64,000 nucleotides of DNA from Molossus alvarezi. Lineage: Eukaryota; Chordata; Mammalia; Chiroptera; Molossidae. Below the pieces are notes generated by a model. That model saw only the letters and a program-made list of their open reading frames with translations, did no database searches and was not told the DNA's origin. Made by a program: the position numbers and the translations under genes. Below, piece after piece: positions 20,991-31,629 of this stretch. The DNA is taken from assembly GCA_037176705.1 (NCBI GenBank), contig CM073905.1, forward strand, positions 33,078,986 to 33,142,985, in the 5' to 3' direction. The first letter of the stretch is position 1. Each line of letters begins with the position of its first letter.

Positions 20991-23290
20991 TTGACTGCCT
21001 CCACAGATCCCTCCAGAAAGAGGTCACTATCAAGGACAGGGCTCCCCAAGCCTTCTGGGAGTGCTATCGTTCCATTACCTACTTTGGCTCACACTCACTG
21101 TCCATTTGTAGGTGATCAGTTTGAATGGCCTCCTGTAGGTACATAGTAGGGAACAATCGAATGCATTTGATTGCTCGGTGATGGAAATCAGGAGGTCTCA
21201 GACTTAGGTTGATTCTCTCTTCTGCGTAGACAAAGGTACCCACTGCTGTCCCTAGCTCGGCAGAGTGGGTGAGTGGTGTGGAACACGGGTGGGGTGCAGC
21301 GAAGCTTCAGGAGTGCCACATGCAAAACCCCACCGGCGTCCAGGGCAGAGAGCGCTCCGTGCTCAGCGTGCTGATGAGGGGACAGTTTGTGGGGACGGGC
21401 CCCGGACTGTGGTCCGTTGAATTCCAGTGCTTTTTCCTGGAGGTTTGATGGGGACCTTCTCTGCATCACAAAATCCCTTCCACAAAGCCAGGCGCACCGA
21501 CGCTGAAGGGAAGATCTCCTTCAACATCTACTCACCCAGCGTCTTTTGTGCCATGCACTGGGATTCAACAGTAAACAAGGCAAAGAAAGGCCTTTGGTCC
21601 TCCCCCCCCCTCCCCGGAATGGGGAAGAGATGGCAGTACCCGTACACGGTGTCATTCTGACTAACTTCTGTTTCTGGCTTGCTTCCAGATAGTTCCAGAT
21701 AGTTGAAGTTGCAGGGGAGAAAATGGCCAAGACGTGATTCCAGGTAAATGAGGGCGTCGCTCAGCAAGGTTATGAACCTGGATCTTGCTTCCCTCCTCTG
21801 ACCTGACTGTCATGCTTCGTTCCTTGACTACTGCAGGTCTCTGCGTCTTTGTCAGCCTGCCTGCACACGTGAGCCACCACACACGGATGGGCCCAACCAA
21901 GACCAGGCATTGGATCAGCGAGAGATTCCTGTTCATTTTGAGAGGACTCCATCCATCTCTATGATGGTGGATTCTCCTACAAGTCAAAGAGAGAATTGCT
22001 TTAAAATGAGATTTCCTAAAGTGTTCCACCGATTGATTATGTGCGATGCTAATCTTTGCCATGCAATTTATTCCATGGAAAATGCTGGGTTCCACAAAGG
22101 GCAACGGTTGTCCTTTCCTGCAGGACTTTTCAGAGCCTTTGTTTTGCTAATAACGTGATTTGTGAGTTTCCCAAGGTAAAGGCAATGCAGCATTTCTCAA
22201 ACTCAGTTGACCACAAACATTCTTCTTTCTTTGTTCTTTCTCCTATTTCGGCAAAACATCGCATCAAGTTGGGGACATCCTTTGGTTCTCACGGTTTTAT
22301 CATGTCCATAAACCCATAGGTCTGTGCATAAGGTATTCACGTAGATACTTTGATAGTACACATAAGATTAAAGTTCACCCATGTATAAACTTCAGACTGA
22401 GAGAAAAGTCCCGTATCGACGTTCGGCCCAAAGATTTATGCCTGATTCTTACAGGCCACTTAATGGACTAGTTAGAAAACTAACGGTTAGACCTACTGTT
22501 CCCTGAGTAATTTCCTCATCCGGATGGGATTGAGTTGTCACATCTCCACTCTGGGGCCCCTTCTTGTCATCTGTCAGACAAACTGACTAGAGAAAAGGAG
22601 TCATCACCCTACGGTGCCTCCTTCTTTTTTCAGAGACAACCTCGGGGGCTGTCACATTTTGGAAAACGTCCTGCCCAGGAAGGCTGCCACTTGACCCTTC
22701 CTCGGGACTTTCAAGCCCCCAGATCAGCTACGTGCAAGGAATGCTCCCCGATGTTCTAACCCTGTCTCTTTGGGCAATGAATCAAGAAGACACGGGGCCC
22801 GTCTCCTGCTCTGAGGCTGCTGGTGTGAGTAGAAGGTGTGGGTGTGGACAGGGTTCCACCACATTCCTGCGGGAAGTGAGTGAACCTCTCTGGAAGTTCC
22901 CTGCTGGATCCCCAGGGCAGGGCCTCTAACTCTGATCCGTTGAGACCAGCGCTTCCCAGAAAAGCACAAAATGCTGACATGGTCGGGCCGGGGGCAGGGT
23001 CATACTTGGGGTGTGTTGCCAGAATGGATGACGAAGAGACTGGACGCCCAGAGACAAGGGTGCAAGCCCCTTGTAAGCCCGGCATGCGTCCGCCCTGGAG
23101 GAAGGCGGTCCGAGGGCTGGCTTGCTGCAGCTGCTGTCCTCACAGACCAAGGACGGAGCAGCCTGCCCGGGCTGTCGAAGACTTGATGGTGGGGATCCAT
23201 CACAGGATTCAAGACACAGGGAGCCAGATGAAGAAAAGGATCTGGTTGGACTTGAGGGTTGGGGGCGGGGGGTGAGGGTGAGCTCTGACT
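20991..23290. other. Unassigned sequence, 2.3 kb
   Basis: The longest stretch in the left half without a repeat I can name. 21990-22180 is AT-rich with 'GCGATGCTAATCTTTGCCAT' and GCTAATAACGTGATTTG, homeobox-like cores. Open frames reach 147 codons but overlap antisense frames. No gene supported. Confidence 0.4.
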
Positions 23291-23294
23291 CGAC

Positions 23295-23425
23295 CATATC
23301 TCTGCAGGGTCTTCCCATCTGCAAAATGGGAACACTACTCAAATCACCCCTCTAAAGTGGTTGTGAGAGTAAAATCAGACTATCCAGGTGATGTTCTTCG
23401 AACAGTGCCTGGCACTCGGTATCCT
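23295..23425 (+). mobile_element. MIR SINE 3' half
   Basis: 'CCATCTGCAAAATGGGAACA', GGTTGTGAGAGTAAAATC and 'AACAGTGCCTGGCACTCGGT' follow the MIR order. Confidence 0.8.
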
Positions 23426-23640
23426 TAGCAAACTATGGCTCCGGGGCCAAATCTCTCCACCATCTGTTTTTGTAAACAACACTTTGCTGGCACTCAGCCA
23501 CGCCCCTTTGTTTACGTGCCGTTTGTGGCCGCTTTCCTATGGCAAGGGCGAACTGAGTTGTTGGGACCTGGACCACACGGCTCACAAAGCCGGAAATATT
23601 GACCGCCTGGCCCTCTACCGAAAACATTCTCCAGTGCTGA
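23426..23640 (+). mobile_element. hAT MITE remnant ('GGCAAACT' family)
   Basis: 'GCAAACTATGGCTCCGGGGC', 'CTGTTTTTGTAAACAACACT', GGCACTCAGCCACGCCC and a 'GGCCCTCTACCGAAAACATT' end belong to a common mammalian hAT-type MITE. A second copy lies at 40320-40529 in the same orientation. Subfamily not named. Confidence 0.65.
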
Positions 23641-23714
23641 CTGTAGCTATCGGCTGTTATCATCCACATCACTAATACCGATCCCGTCGAGACTTCGTAA
23701 CACTGAAATGAGGG

Positions 23715-24650
23715 GAGGTCAGTTGGTTCCCTTGCGATGGAAGACAGTATGGAGACCCCTCAGATGATTAAAAGTAGAAGTGCCATATGGCCCAGCAATT
23801 CCATTTCTGGGTATATACCCAGAGGGAACGAAAACAGTATTGAAGAGAATCTGCACCCCATGTTCATGGCAGTGTTATTCACAATAGCCAAGACATGGAA
23901 ACAGCCTATGTGCTTGTCGGCAGATGATGGAGAAAGATGATAGGACATGAAGATATCTGAATATCATTCAGCCATGAGGAAGAAGGACATCCTGCCATTT
24001 GAAACTACACGGGTGGACTTTGAGGGCACGATGCTAAGTCAGAGAGAGAGAGAGAGACCAATACTGTATGATCTCTACGAGGAATCTCAACAAGCCAAAC
24101 AGGTAAACTCAGTAAAAGGATGGTTTTCAGGGGCTGGGGGTTCAGGAACAGGAGAGTATGGTTTAAGGGTACAAACGTGTAGCAAAAGCCCAGCTGGTGT
24201 GGCTCAGCTGTTGAGCATCGACCCTGCACCAAGAGGTCGCCGGTTCAATTCCCGGTCAGGCCACATGCCCATGTTGTGGGCCCGATCCCCAGTGGGGGGC
24301 GTGCAGGAAGCAACCAATCAATGTTCTCGTTCATCGATGTTTCTATCTCTCTCTCCCTCTCCCTTCCTCTCTCTCTAAAATCAATAAAGGGAAAAAAAAT
24401 CAAATGTATAACAAACAAGTATATAAGTAAGTCCTGGAGACCTAGTGCTCAGTCTAGTGATTCTAGACAATGAGACTGTCTTAACCATCAATCTTGCTAA
24501 GAGCAGATCTGAATGATTCCCACCTCGGAAAAGAAACAATCACGTGACAGAGGTGTGAGCTAACAAGACAATAGTGATTGTAACACAAACTAACACGTTG
24601 CACACCTTCAACTTAGACAGTGTCACGGGTCAAACATGTTTTAATGCAAA
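23715..24650 (+). mobile_element. L1 ORF2 end and 3' UTR, split by a Ves SINE
   Basis: 'GCCATATGGCCCAGCAATTC', 'TTCTGGGTATATACCCAGAG' and 'TTCACAATAGCCAAGACATG' are the L1 ORF2 3' region in sense; the 3' UTR continues after the SINE as 'TTGTAACACAAACTAACACG' and 'GCACACCTTCAACTTAGACA'. Stops and indels make it non-coding; the 5' end is truncated. Confidence 0.82.
24187..24400 (+). mobile_element. Ves SINE, short class
   Basis: Head AGCCCAGCTGGTGTGGC, B box CCGGTTCAATTCCC, 'CATCGATGTTTCTATCTCTC', tail AAAATCAATAAAGGGAAA. TSD of 15 bp with three transitions (CAAACGTGTAGCAAA at 24172-24186; CAAATGTATAACAAA at 24401-24415). Inserted in the L1 3' UTR. Confidence 0.93.
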
Positions 24651-24775
24651 CAATGTTTTAAAGAATAAAAATATAAATATGCCAAGAAAACCCTTTGAAC
24701 ATGTTTCACATGAGCCAGAAAGGGGTGGTTCATTACGCCATTCATCTAGATAATGGAGTTTTGCATAGAATTTTT

Positions 24776-25266
24776 TTCTTTTTAAATTTTTTTCTTTACT
24801 GATTTGAGAGAAAGAGGAAGGGAGAAGGAGAGAGAGAGATAGAAACATCGATGAGAGAGAACATAGATTGGCCGCCTCCTGCATACCCCCCACTGGGGAT
24901 CAGGCCCCCAACCTGGGCACATGCCCTGACCTGGAATCGAACCAGCGACATTTTGGTGTATGGGTCGACACTCTTCCTTTTTTTTTTTTTTTTTTTATCC
25001 TCACCCGAGGACATTTTTCCATATTTTGTTCAGATAGAGTGGGAGGGAGAGAGAGAGAGAGAAACAGTGATGTGAAAGGGACACATCGAGTGGTTGCCAC
25101 CCGCACGACCCAACCAGGGCCGGGGACAAAGTGCAACTGAGGTACATGCCCTTAGTGGGAACCAAACCCGGGTCTTTCTGAACCGTAGGCCGACGCTCTA
25201 ACCGCTGAGCCTAACCGGCCAGGGCGTGGGTCAACACTCAACCACTGAGCCACACCGGTCGGGCTA
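24776..25266 (-). mobile_element. Ves SINE, short class, host of another SINE
   Basis: Reversed short-class copy: 'TTTACTGATTTGAGAGAAAG', 'ACCCCCCACTGGGGATCAGG', then interrupted at 24973 and resumed at 25240 with AACCACTGAGCCACACCGG. Perfect 12-bp TSD CATAGAATTTTT at 24764-24775 and 25267-25278 spans the whole composite. Confidence 0.93.
24974..25226 (-). mobile_element. Ves SINE, long class, nested in a short-class SINE
   Basis: 'CCTCACCCGAGGACATTTTT' through to CTAACCGGCCAGGGC. TSD TGGGTCGACACTC at 24961-24973 and TGGGTCAACACTC at 25227-25239, one CpG-type change. The duplicated sequence is the head of the host SINE, which dates the long class as active after the short one here. Confidence 0.95.
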
Positions 25267-25354
25267 CATAGAATTTTTAATGACGTGAAAAGGACCACTT
25301 AATCATATGGAAACACACACATGTTTACATGCACACACGCAGTCCTCAGTATTG

Positions 25355-25530
25355 CGAGGCGTTTGCCAGGTATTATGTGAATTCGTCCTCAAACATCCTC
25401 AGCAGTAGGTGCTATTTTACCCCCATCGTCCAGGAGGAGAAAACTTAAGCTCCGAGTGCTTAAGTGATGTCTCCAAATTCACACGGGAAGTCAAAGGCGT
25501 ATTCAGAACACACGCAGGCAAGTCAGTGGG
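25355..25530 (-). mobile_element. MIR SINE
   Basis: 'GCAGTAGGTGCTATTTTACC', 'CCAGGAGGAGAAAACTTAAG' and 'AATTCACACGGGAAGTCAAA' are reversed MIR. Confidence 0.7.
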
Positions 25531-27789
25531 CAACACGGTCCATGCGACGCCATCTGCTCTTGGTGAAAATAAAACGTGAATTCGGATGCTTTGCGGGGCA
25601 CTGAAAGGCCGTGTGCAGTCTTCGAAGTGACAGGGAAGACGCGGACCACCGTGCTCACAGGAGTTCTTCGGGGTTGTCGGGTAACCGGCAGTACATGAAA
25701 TCGTTCCTCTTTCTAGCTGATGTTGTTTCCTCTAGAATGTGTAGTAAAGGGGAAAAGAATGAGAAGAAGAAAATGGTTTGGGGGCTGGGGACGTGACCGG
25801 CATCATTTGCCAATTCTCACACTCCAGACCTAATGACCAACTAGGTTAACAAGGCTTGAAAGCAAAGGTGAACTTCGGGAGAAGGTGATTCCAAAGGACA
25901 AGTTGGTGGCGCCAGGAGTCAGGGTGACTGAGAGTTCCAAAGTCCCTCCGTGGACCTGCTCCCCTCCCCCACCCTGTCCTGGCTGGAGTCTGCAAAGCCG
26001 CCTGCCTGCCTCCGTCCTGGGAGGTGTGTGATCGCCTCCCATCTTAGAACAGCCCTGCTGCTTTTTATAAACATCTTGGAAGCATCTCAGGCCTTAAAAA
26101 AAAAACAAAAAAACGAAGGAAAGAAAAAGCCACTTAGAAGAGATGCATCTTGACAAACCAAGGAGTCCATGAGATCATCGTCCAGGTTTTTATTGTATTT
26201 TCCCTTATTCCAGAAAGTGGGAATGCATCCAAACCAGAACGACTGCCCTGTTATATTTCTGGGAGAATAAAAGGAATCTGGCCCTGTCCTGCAAAGCATC
26301 CGACATTCACATATTTTTCTGGCCGAGACATTTTGCCAAATGTCAGTGTTACTTGCAGAATGTGGCTGTTTTTATTTTAATCTGCAAATATCACTCCTGT
26401 GAATTATGACCTTTCCCTGCTCGGGGTATTAGAGTGGGATCCGGGGAAGTAGTGAAAGGTGATCCAGGCGAGGGAACAACGTTTTGGAAAATGCAAACTT
26501 GAGAGGGACCTGTCAAAACATTCTTTGTTAAAAATGTTTTTCCCCTTTTGCTCAATTTCCAGAAACTTTTTTTTTTTTTTTTTTAGAGGCTTGGAACCAT
26601 CAAGCCTCTTCCCCTTGGGATTTCGCTTTTACTGCAATAAATTCAAACAGGTGGGACTGGAAATATATATTAATTGAGCGACGATTTATGACAAGCATGC
26701 CGCTGTGTGCTGGAGATACCTAAATGCACAGGCACACAGGGTCCCTGTTGTTACGGCTGTTGTGAATGAGTGCAGAATACACGTCATTCAATGATGTCAA
26801 GGGTGCAAGTGTTTGGGAGGATGTACTGGGTGACATAGGAGCACACGACGGCTGAGGGGTCGGAGGAGGTTTCCAAGAAGTGGCAACAGTCGGGCCGAGT
26901 TACCTGACGGCTGAGGGGACAGAGATGGGGGTGTGTGGACAAGGTGTCTTGGGCACAGGGAACAGTCAGCCTGAGGGCCTGTGGTGGTGAGAGCCTGGCA
27001 CATTCGAGAAACTTGCTTCTTAGTGTAGGGTCGTCCCGTCCTATCTACGAATCCACCTGCAAACTGGACTTACAATGACATCAAACGGTCTCCCTTCTCG
27101 GAGGTTCAACCTGTGCGCCGGGCTCTCTCTTCTTTCTCCACTTTTCTGTCCACTGGCCAGCTTCGGCTTCTGGGTTTGAGGAGAGGGAGGCAGAGCGTGG
27201 AAGTTCTCGCTTGTTTGATGGCTCTGGGCTCTCCAGTCTGCCTTACCCTCTGATGGGCACTTCTGCAGGTTCTTTGGAGATGTCCCCTCACTGGGGACCT
27301 TCACCTGCCTCTTCCTGACTCGGGCTAAGCAAGCACCAGCCTGGGGCACTGTTTAACCTTCCGCAGTCCCCAGGCACCTAGGATGGCTTCGGCGTCTCTC
27401 CGCTGTGGTCCCAGCATCCCAGCACTGGGGCTGGACGCACGCTCAACACCCTCTGCTCCGAAGGCAGCCGCTCCTGCCTGCCGAGCGTAGAACCCATTTT
27501 CTGGGGCGTGTCCCTAATTCTCCGGGGGAGAGGTGTGAGCTCACCATTCACCCACTCTGCCAGGGCCCCTGCCCACTCTCTGGGCAATCTCAGAGCTGCT
27601 TCTCCTTGGCCTGGAGGCCCCAGCACCCTCTCTGCCCCTCCTTTGGGAGGGAGGGTTACTGTACGAATGTGTCCTCTCAGCTCCGCCCTTCAGACCTGTA
27701 CCCACACTTGATGCAGGCGAGGGACCCGCGTCAACTGATCGGTTCTCGGACAAATACTTTGGGATCTTTGTGGCATAGTCTCTGTCACA
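25531..27789. other. Mostly unassigned; possible conserved non-coding core
   Basis: 26155-26460 is repeat-free with balanced composition ('GTTTTTATTGTATTTTCCCT', 'ATTTTAATCTGCAAATATCA', the last holding an octamer-like TGCAAAT). A-rich 26094-26126 and poly-T 26566-26584 are simple tracts. No coding exon recognised. Confidence 0.4.
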
Positions 27790-27804
27790 AAGGGTCCCAC
27801 CTCT

Positions 27805-28064
27805 TTTTTTTTTTTTATAATTATTTTTATCTCACCTGAGGACATTTTTGCATCTATCTTCAGATAGAGCAGGAGGGAGAGAGGGAGGAAGAGAGAGAGA
27901 GAAACATCGATGTGTCTCTGTCACATCGAGTGACTGCCACCCACACAACCCCAACCGGGGCGGGAACAAACTGCAACTGAGGCACGTGCCCTTAGAGGGA
28001 ACCGAACCTGGACTCTCCGGTCCGCGGGCTGACGCTCTAAGCGCTGAGCCAAACCGGCCAGGGC
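27805..28064 (-). mobile_element. Ves SINE, long class (TATCTTCAG type)
   Basis: 'CTCACCTGAGGACATTTTTG' and ATCTATCTTCAGATAGAGC mark the GAAGAT-tail subtype; head ends AAACCGGCCAGGGC. TSD AAGGGTCCCACCTCT at 27790-27804 and AAGGGTCCCACTTCT at 28065-28079, one change. Confidence 0.95.
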
Positions 28065-28124
28065 AAGGGTCCCACTTCTCGACCCTCCCGGTCTTTGTGC
28101 CCTTTGCCATGGGACCTCAGAGTC

Positions 28125-28560
28125 GCGCTGAAGGGTCTAGTTCTCGGCTGCAGGAGCTGAGTGGCCGGGAGCTGGCGGACCGCAGAGCTCAGAGGATATG
28201 ACTGTCAGCACCGAGCCTGGGCATCAGGGGCTCTGCGTGTTTCCTCTCTCCCCCTCCCCACCCTGGCCGTCACTGTGGGAACATGCCCAGGCCAGCCCAC
28301 GGGAGGACGGAGATGAGTGGAGTGGAGACAAGCCGCCCCGGGTGCCCAGCAGCAGCGGGTACCCCCAGCCCCGCGGACAGTTGGTGCCAAGATGAGCACG
28401 CAGACGCGCGAGCGGTGGCGGCGGACTATTCCGAGACTGCAGCTCCGCGTTATTTACTGCCGAGCATCATGCTGGCGTTAGATGACAGAAGTATCTGCTC
28501 GCTGCAGCCTTAGGCTTCCACCGGGAAGTTTCATATTGTCATAAATTTTGCTCCAGAACT
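28125..28560. promoter_or_regulatory. CpG-dense block beside AT-rich sequence
   Basis: 28285-28495 has about 19 CpG with observed/expected near 0.9 by hand; further CpGs lie at 28125-28200. It passes directly into AT-rich 'TCATATTGTCATAAATTTTG' and ACTATTTAATTCCCAAC. The combination resembles a small regulatory element; no TATA box or coding exon is evident. Confidence 0.35.
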
Positions 28561-28876
28561 ATTTAATTCCCAACTAAAAATAAATAAAAGATGTACTCAT
28601 CTCTTCCCTCCAGTCCTTCCATCTGACACAGAAAAACCCCAGCGTTTCCCTTGTTTGGACCATTTATAGTGATGATACAGACTTCACAAAGCGTGTTCTG
28701 TTTAACCCTGCTCACCTGAAATGCTCCATGACACGAGATGTCCAAGGTCGTACATGTTTAGAGGATGTTTCATGGGGCAGGACTCAGTGAAGCATGCACC
28801 CAAGTCTAAAGGGGTCCCCCAAGTCTCAGTAATCAAGATGCACACTATTTAAATAAAACTTTTAAAAATAAAAATG

Positions 28877-29079
28877 AGCCTGGTTGGTGTGGCTAAGTGT
28901 CCACCCATGCACCAAGAGGCCACTGGTTCGATTCCTAGTCAGGGTACATGCCCAGGTTGTGGGCCTGATCCCCAGTAGGGGGCGTGCAGGAGGCGGCCAA
29001 TCGATGTTCTCTCTCATCGATGTTTCTCTCTTTCCCTCTTCCTTCCTTTCTCTATGAAATCAATAAAGAAAAAAAAAAT
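28877..29079 (+). mobile_element. Ves SINE, short class, A-box deleted
   Basis: Head GCCTGGTTGGTGTGGCTAAG continues directly to TGTCCACCCATGCACC, so about nine bases of the usual CAGTGGTTG A-box region are missing. B box TGGTTCGATTCC is kept. Likely unable to start pol III transcription. TSD not clear. Confidence 0.92.
28972..28986 (+). promoter_or_regulatory. CTCF-like motif within a Ves SINE
   Basis: CCAGTAGGGGGCGTG fits the CTCF core consensus CCDSBAGRKGGCRSB at 14 of 15 positions. Most short-class copies carry G instead of the conserved A. Binding is untested. Confidence 0.35.
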
Positions 29080-29126
29080 TTTTAAATGAATGCAAAAATC
29101 CATGATGAATAAAATATCACAATTTT

Positions 29127-29377
29127 GCCCTGGCTGGTTTGGCTCAGCAGTTAGAGCATCAGCCTGTGGACCAAAGGGTCATGGTTCAATTCCAGTCAAG
29201 GGCACATGCCTGGGTTGCAGGTTCAGTCCATGGCCCTGGTCAGAGTTGTGCAGGATGCAACCAATCAACGTGTCTCTCTCACATCGATGTTTCTCTCTCT
29301 TTCTCTCTCCCTTCCACTCTCTCTAAAAATCAATGAAAAAATATCCATGGGTGAACATTAACAAAACAAAACAAAAC
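29127..29377 (+). mobile_element. Ves SINE, intermediate/ancestral type
   Basis: Head GCCCTGGCTGGTTTGGC as in the long class, but CAGTCAAGGGCACATGCC and AACCAATCAACG as in short copies, and a long-class-like tail ATCCATGGGTGAACATTAAC. TSD CACAATTTT at 29118-29126 and 29378-29386. Looks like an older source lineage. Confidence 0.9.
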
Positions 29378-29599
29378 CACAATTTTAAATGAAGAGAAGA
29401 TCATTAATAGTACCATCTCGAATCCACAGCAGAGCCTAAAGAGAAAGGACTAGTTTGACGGAACATCTACTCTCCACCATCACAGTGTATATTACTGGAG
29501 CAAAGGCTCTGAGAAGTCCCGCAAGAAAGCATATGGCCATGGAGAAAGAAAAAACAGAGTGCCACGTCTCAGTCCTGCAAGCATGCATGCACAGCAGGA

Positions 29600-29800
29600 T
29601 GTGGTGATAGCTAAGAAAGTAGGCTCTGGGGCCAGACTCCTGGGTTCAAATCCCGCATTAGCCACTTGCAGCTAGCTGTGTGACATTTGACCTCAGTTTC
29701 CTCCTGTGCCCAATGGGGATAATAATCCCAGGCTCTCATGAGGCTTGGTGCATGATGGGTTTGGATGTGCTTTGTAAATGCCCAGGTTCACAGCAGGTTG
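29600..29800 (+). mobile_element. MIR SINE
   Basis: 'TCTGGGGCCAGACTCCTGGG', TTCAAATCCCGCATTAGCCA, 'CAATGGGGATAATAATCCCA' span most of MIR with good preservation. Confidence 0.92.
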
Positions 29801-30715
29801 TTTTAATTTTCATTTTTGTTGCCTTGGCGGGAGGGGTCTTTGACCCCACTGGTCTCGAAGACCATCTTTCCAGCTTGGGGTTAAGACTTGAGGAGGAGGC
29901 AACGGTTTGTATCGCCCGCGGTCACTAAGGATGAGCGGCAGCACGAGGACACCACTCGGACTGAATTCACGTGGCAGGGTCGGCCCCCAGGCCTCTGAGC
30001 ACAGCTGCTCTGACTCTGTCCCCGGGATGCAGGGCCCTGGAGCACCAGAACGTTCATGCTCATTGCTTCATACCCAGCGCAAAGGCCCAGACACCGCAGA
30101 GAGCCCGCATCCTCACCTCCTTCGCAGGCACGGGGTAGGGGTGGGGGCGACAGGGCCCACGTTCAGGACGTCTCTCCGCTTCCTCCCTGCGTCCCAGGGA
30201 TGAGCCAGAGCTTCGGGAGGACACACGGGGCTGGGCAGTGAACCCTGAGACATCGCAGCGCTGGCTAATGAAGCCAGCCCCATGGGGCCATTCCCTCAGT
30301 GCCCACAGGGACCTCCCCAATCTACTCGGAGTGCACATGGCAAAACCGCTTACAGAGACACGCCGGCAAGTAGAGAAACACTTGGGGTGTCGGAAGAGAG
30401 CACTATGGTGACCCCAGGTCCTAAGGTGGCATTTCTGGTCAAAGACACCGCTCCGGAGAAAACAAGTCACCAACGGTGTTAAGAAGCTGGGGTCCGGAAA
30501 TGGACTTGCCTGGGTCCACGTTCTGGTTCTATCACAGCTCGTGGCTGCAGGCGGGTGCGCAACGCCCCAGGTGCTCAGCTGGTGTTTGAATAGACCTGCC
30601 CTGGAGGCAGTTCCTGCCTTCCCACAGGAGACACTGATGTTCTCTTGTGAGGTCTCATAGCTCGTGCATGGAAATAATCTGAAGTTCTTATCAAACCAAA
30701 TCATAATGCTACCAA
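29801..30715. other. Unassigned GC-rich sequence; chance ORF
   Basis: A 297-codon minus frame (30060-30953) ends in this stretch, but its N-terminal half is translated from an old L1 and the TCCA microsatellite. No gene supported. Confidence 0.45.
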
Positions 30716-30722
30716 CTGATCG

Positions 30723-30808
30723 GTCCACCCATCTGTCCATCCATCCGTCCATCCACCCATCTATCCATTCATCCGTCCATCCATCCATCCATCCATCTAC
30801 CTCCATCC
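30723..30808 (+). repeat. Microsatellite (TCCA)n, imperfect
   Basis: TCCATCCA units with CG/CC variants. Accounts for the [12 protein letters not shown] translation on the other strand. Confidence 0.95.
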
Positions 30809-30894
30809 AGCTATATCTGTGTATCTCCTGGTATCTATAGTTATATACTAATCTGAAAAATGAGTTATTGTGAGGGATCCTCAGACTTGTAATT

Positions 30895-31140
30895 AGCTCT
30901 TTAAAATGTAACCATATACTTTGGAATCCATTCATGTGAATAATTACACACACATCGTGACTTTAATCACTGCCAAACAGCTGATGCTGTATTTATTAAC
31001 TAATCCACCATCATTGACTGTTACAATTTTCCCAATTTTTTTCTCTTTTATAACCACTGCTAATGTAAATACCCCTAAATCTTTGCAGACGTTTAATAAT
31101 TATTGCCTTGAATAAATTCCTAGTAATGGAATAGCTGGGT
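30895..31140 (-). mobile_element. Old L1 (L1M/HAL1-type) fragment
   Basis: 'CCACCATCATTGACTGTTAC' and 'TTCCTAGTAATGGAATAGCT' are antisense L1 landmarks in the usual order. Confidence 0.65.
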
Positions 31141-31159
31141 TAACAAATTCTCAGCTCTC

Positions 31160-31262
31160 TCCCCACCCCCACCCCAGAGCCCATGAATCAGGAACTCGGG
31201 TTGGGGGCTAGGCTCTGTGTTCTAAGGAGCCCTCCCAGTGATTCCGATGCATGCTCACGTCA
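31160..31262 (+). mobile_element. MER5A fragment
   Basis: 'CAGAGCCCATGAATCAGGAA', 'TCGGGTTGGGGGCTAGGCTC' and 'GTGATTCCGATGCATGCTCA' follow MER5A in sense. Confidence 0.6.
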
Positions 31263-31279
31263 GGGGGCGGGGGGGGGGG
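31263..31279 (+). repeat. G-rich run
   Basis: GGGGGCG followed by ten further G residues. Possible G-quadruplex; likely length-variable. Confidence 0.9.
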
Positions 31280-31389
31280 TCACTGGAGCATGTTCCAAGC
31301 GTCATTGGCAACCATCATTAGGCACATCAACACGATGCCCTGACCCTGCACCAGGATGTGGGGGAGGGAACACCCCCAAACCGGTGAAC

Positions 31390-31540
31390 TGGGTGCTGTG
31401 ATGCATATCCCCATTTTACAGGTGAGCAAACTGATGTGTGGAGGTGTTAACTTGCCAGATGTCATACAGCAAGTAAGTGGCGAGCTGGGACTAGGACCAG
31501 TCTGTCTGTTCCAAAGCATGTCCTATACTTGCTGCTCTTG
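31390..31540 (-). mobile_element. MIR SINE
   Basis: 'TATCCCCATTTTACAGGTGA', 'GTCATACAGCAAGTAAGTGG' and CGAGCTGGGACTAGGACC are reversed MIR. Confidence 0.85.
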
Positions 31541-31629
31541 AGGAGATGTGTTTGTCAGCCCCAAAACGCCAGGGAAGAAGAAAGAATTGGATTTAGCAAG
31601 GTCAGGAGACCAGTTCCTGAAACCCACCT

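Noticed and set aside
23715..24185. L1 ORF2 as a possible coding region
   Set aside because: Only the degenerate 3' end remains, with stops and indels.
30060..30953. 297-codon minus-strand open frame
   Set aside because: Its N-terminal part is read from an old L1 and the (TCCA)n microsatellite (WMDG-like runs). No domain; not a gene.
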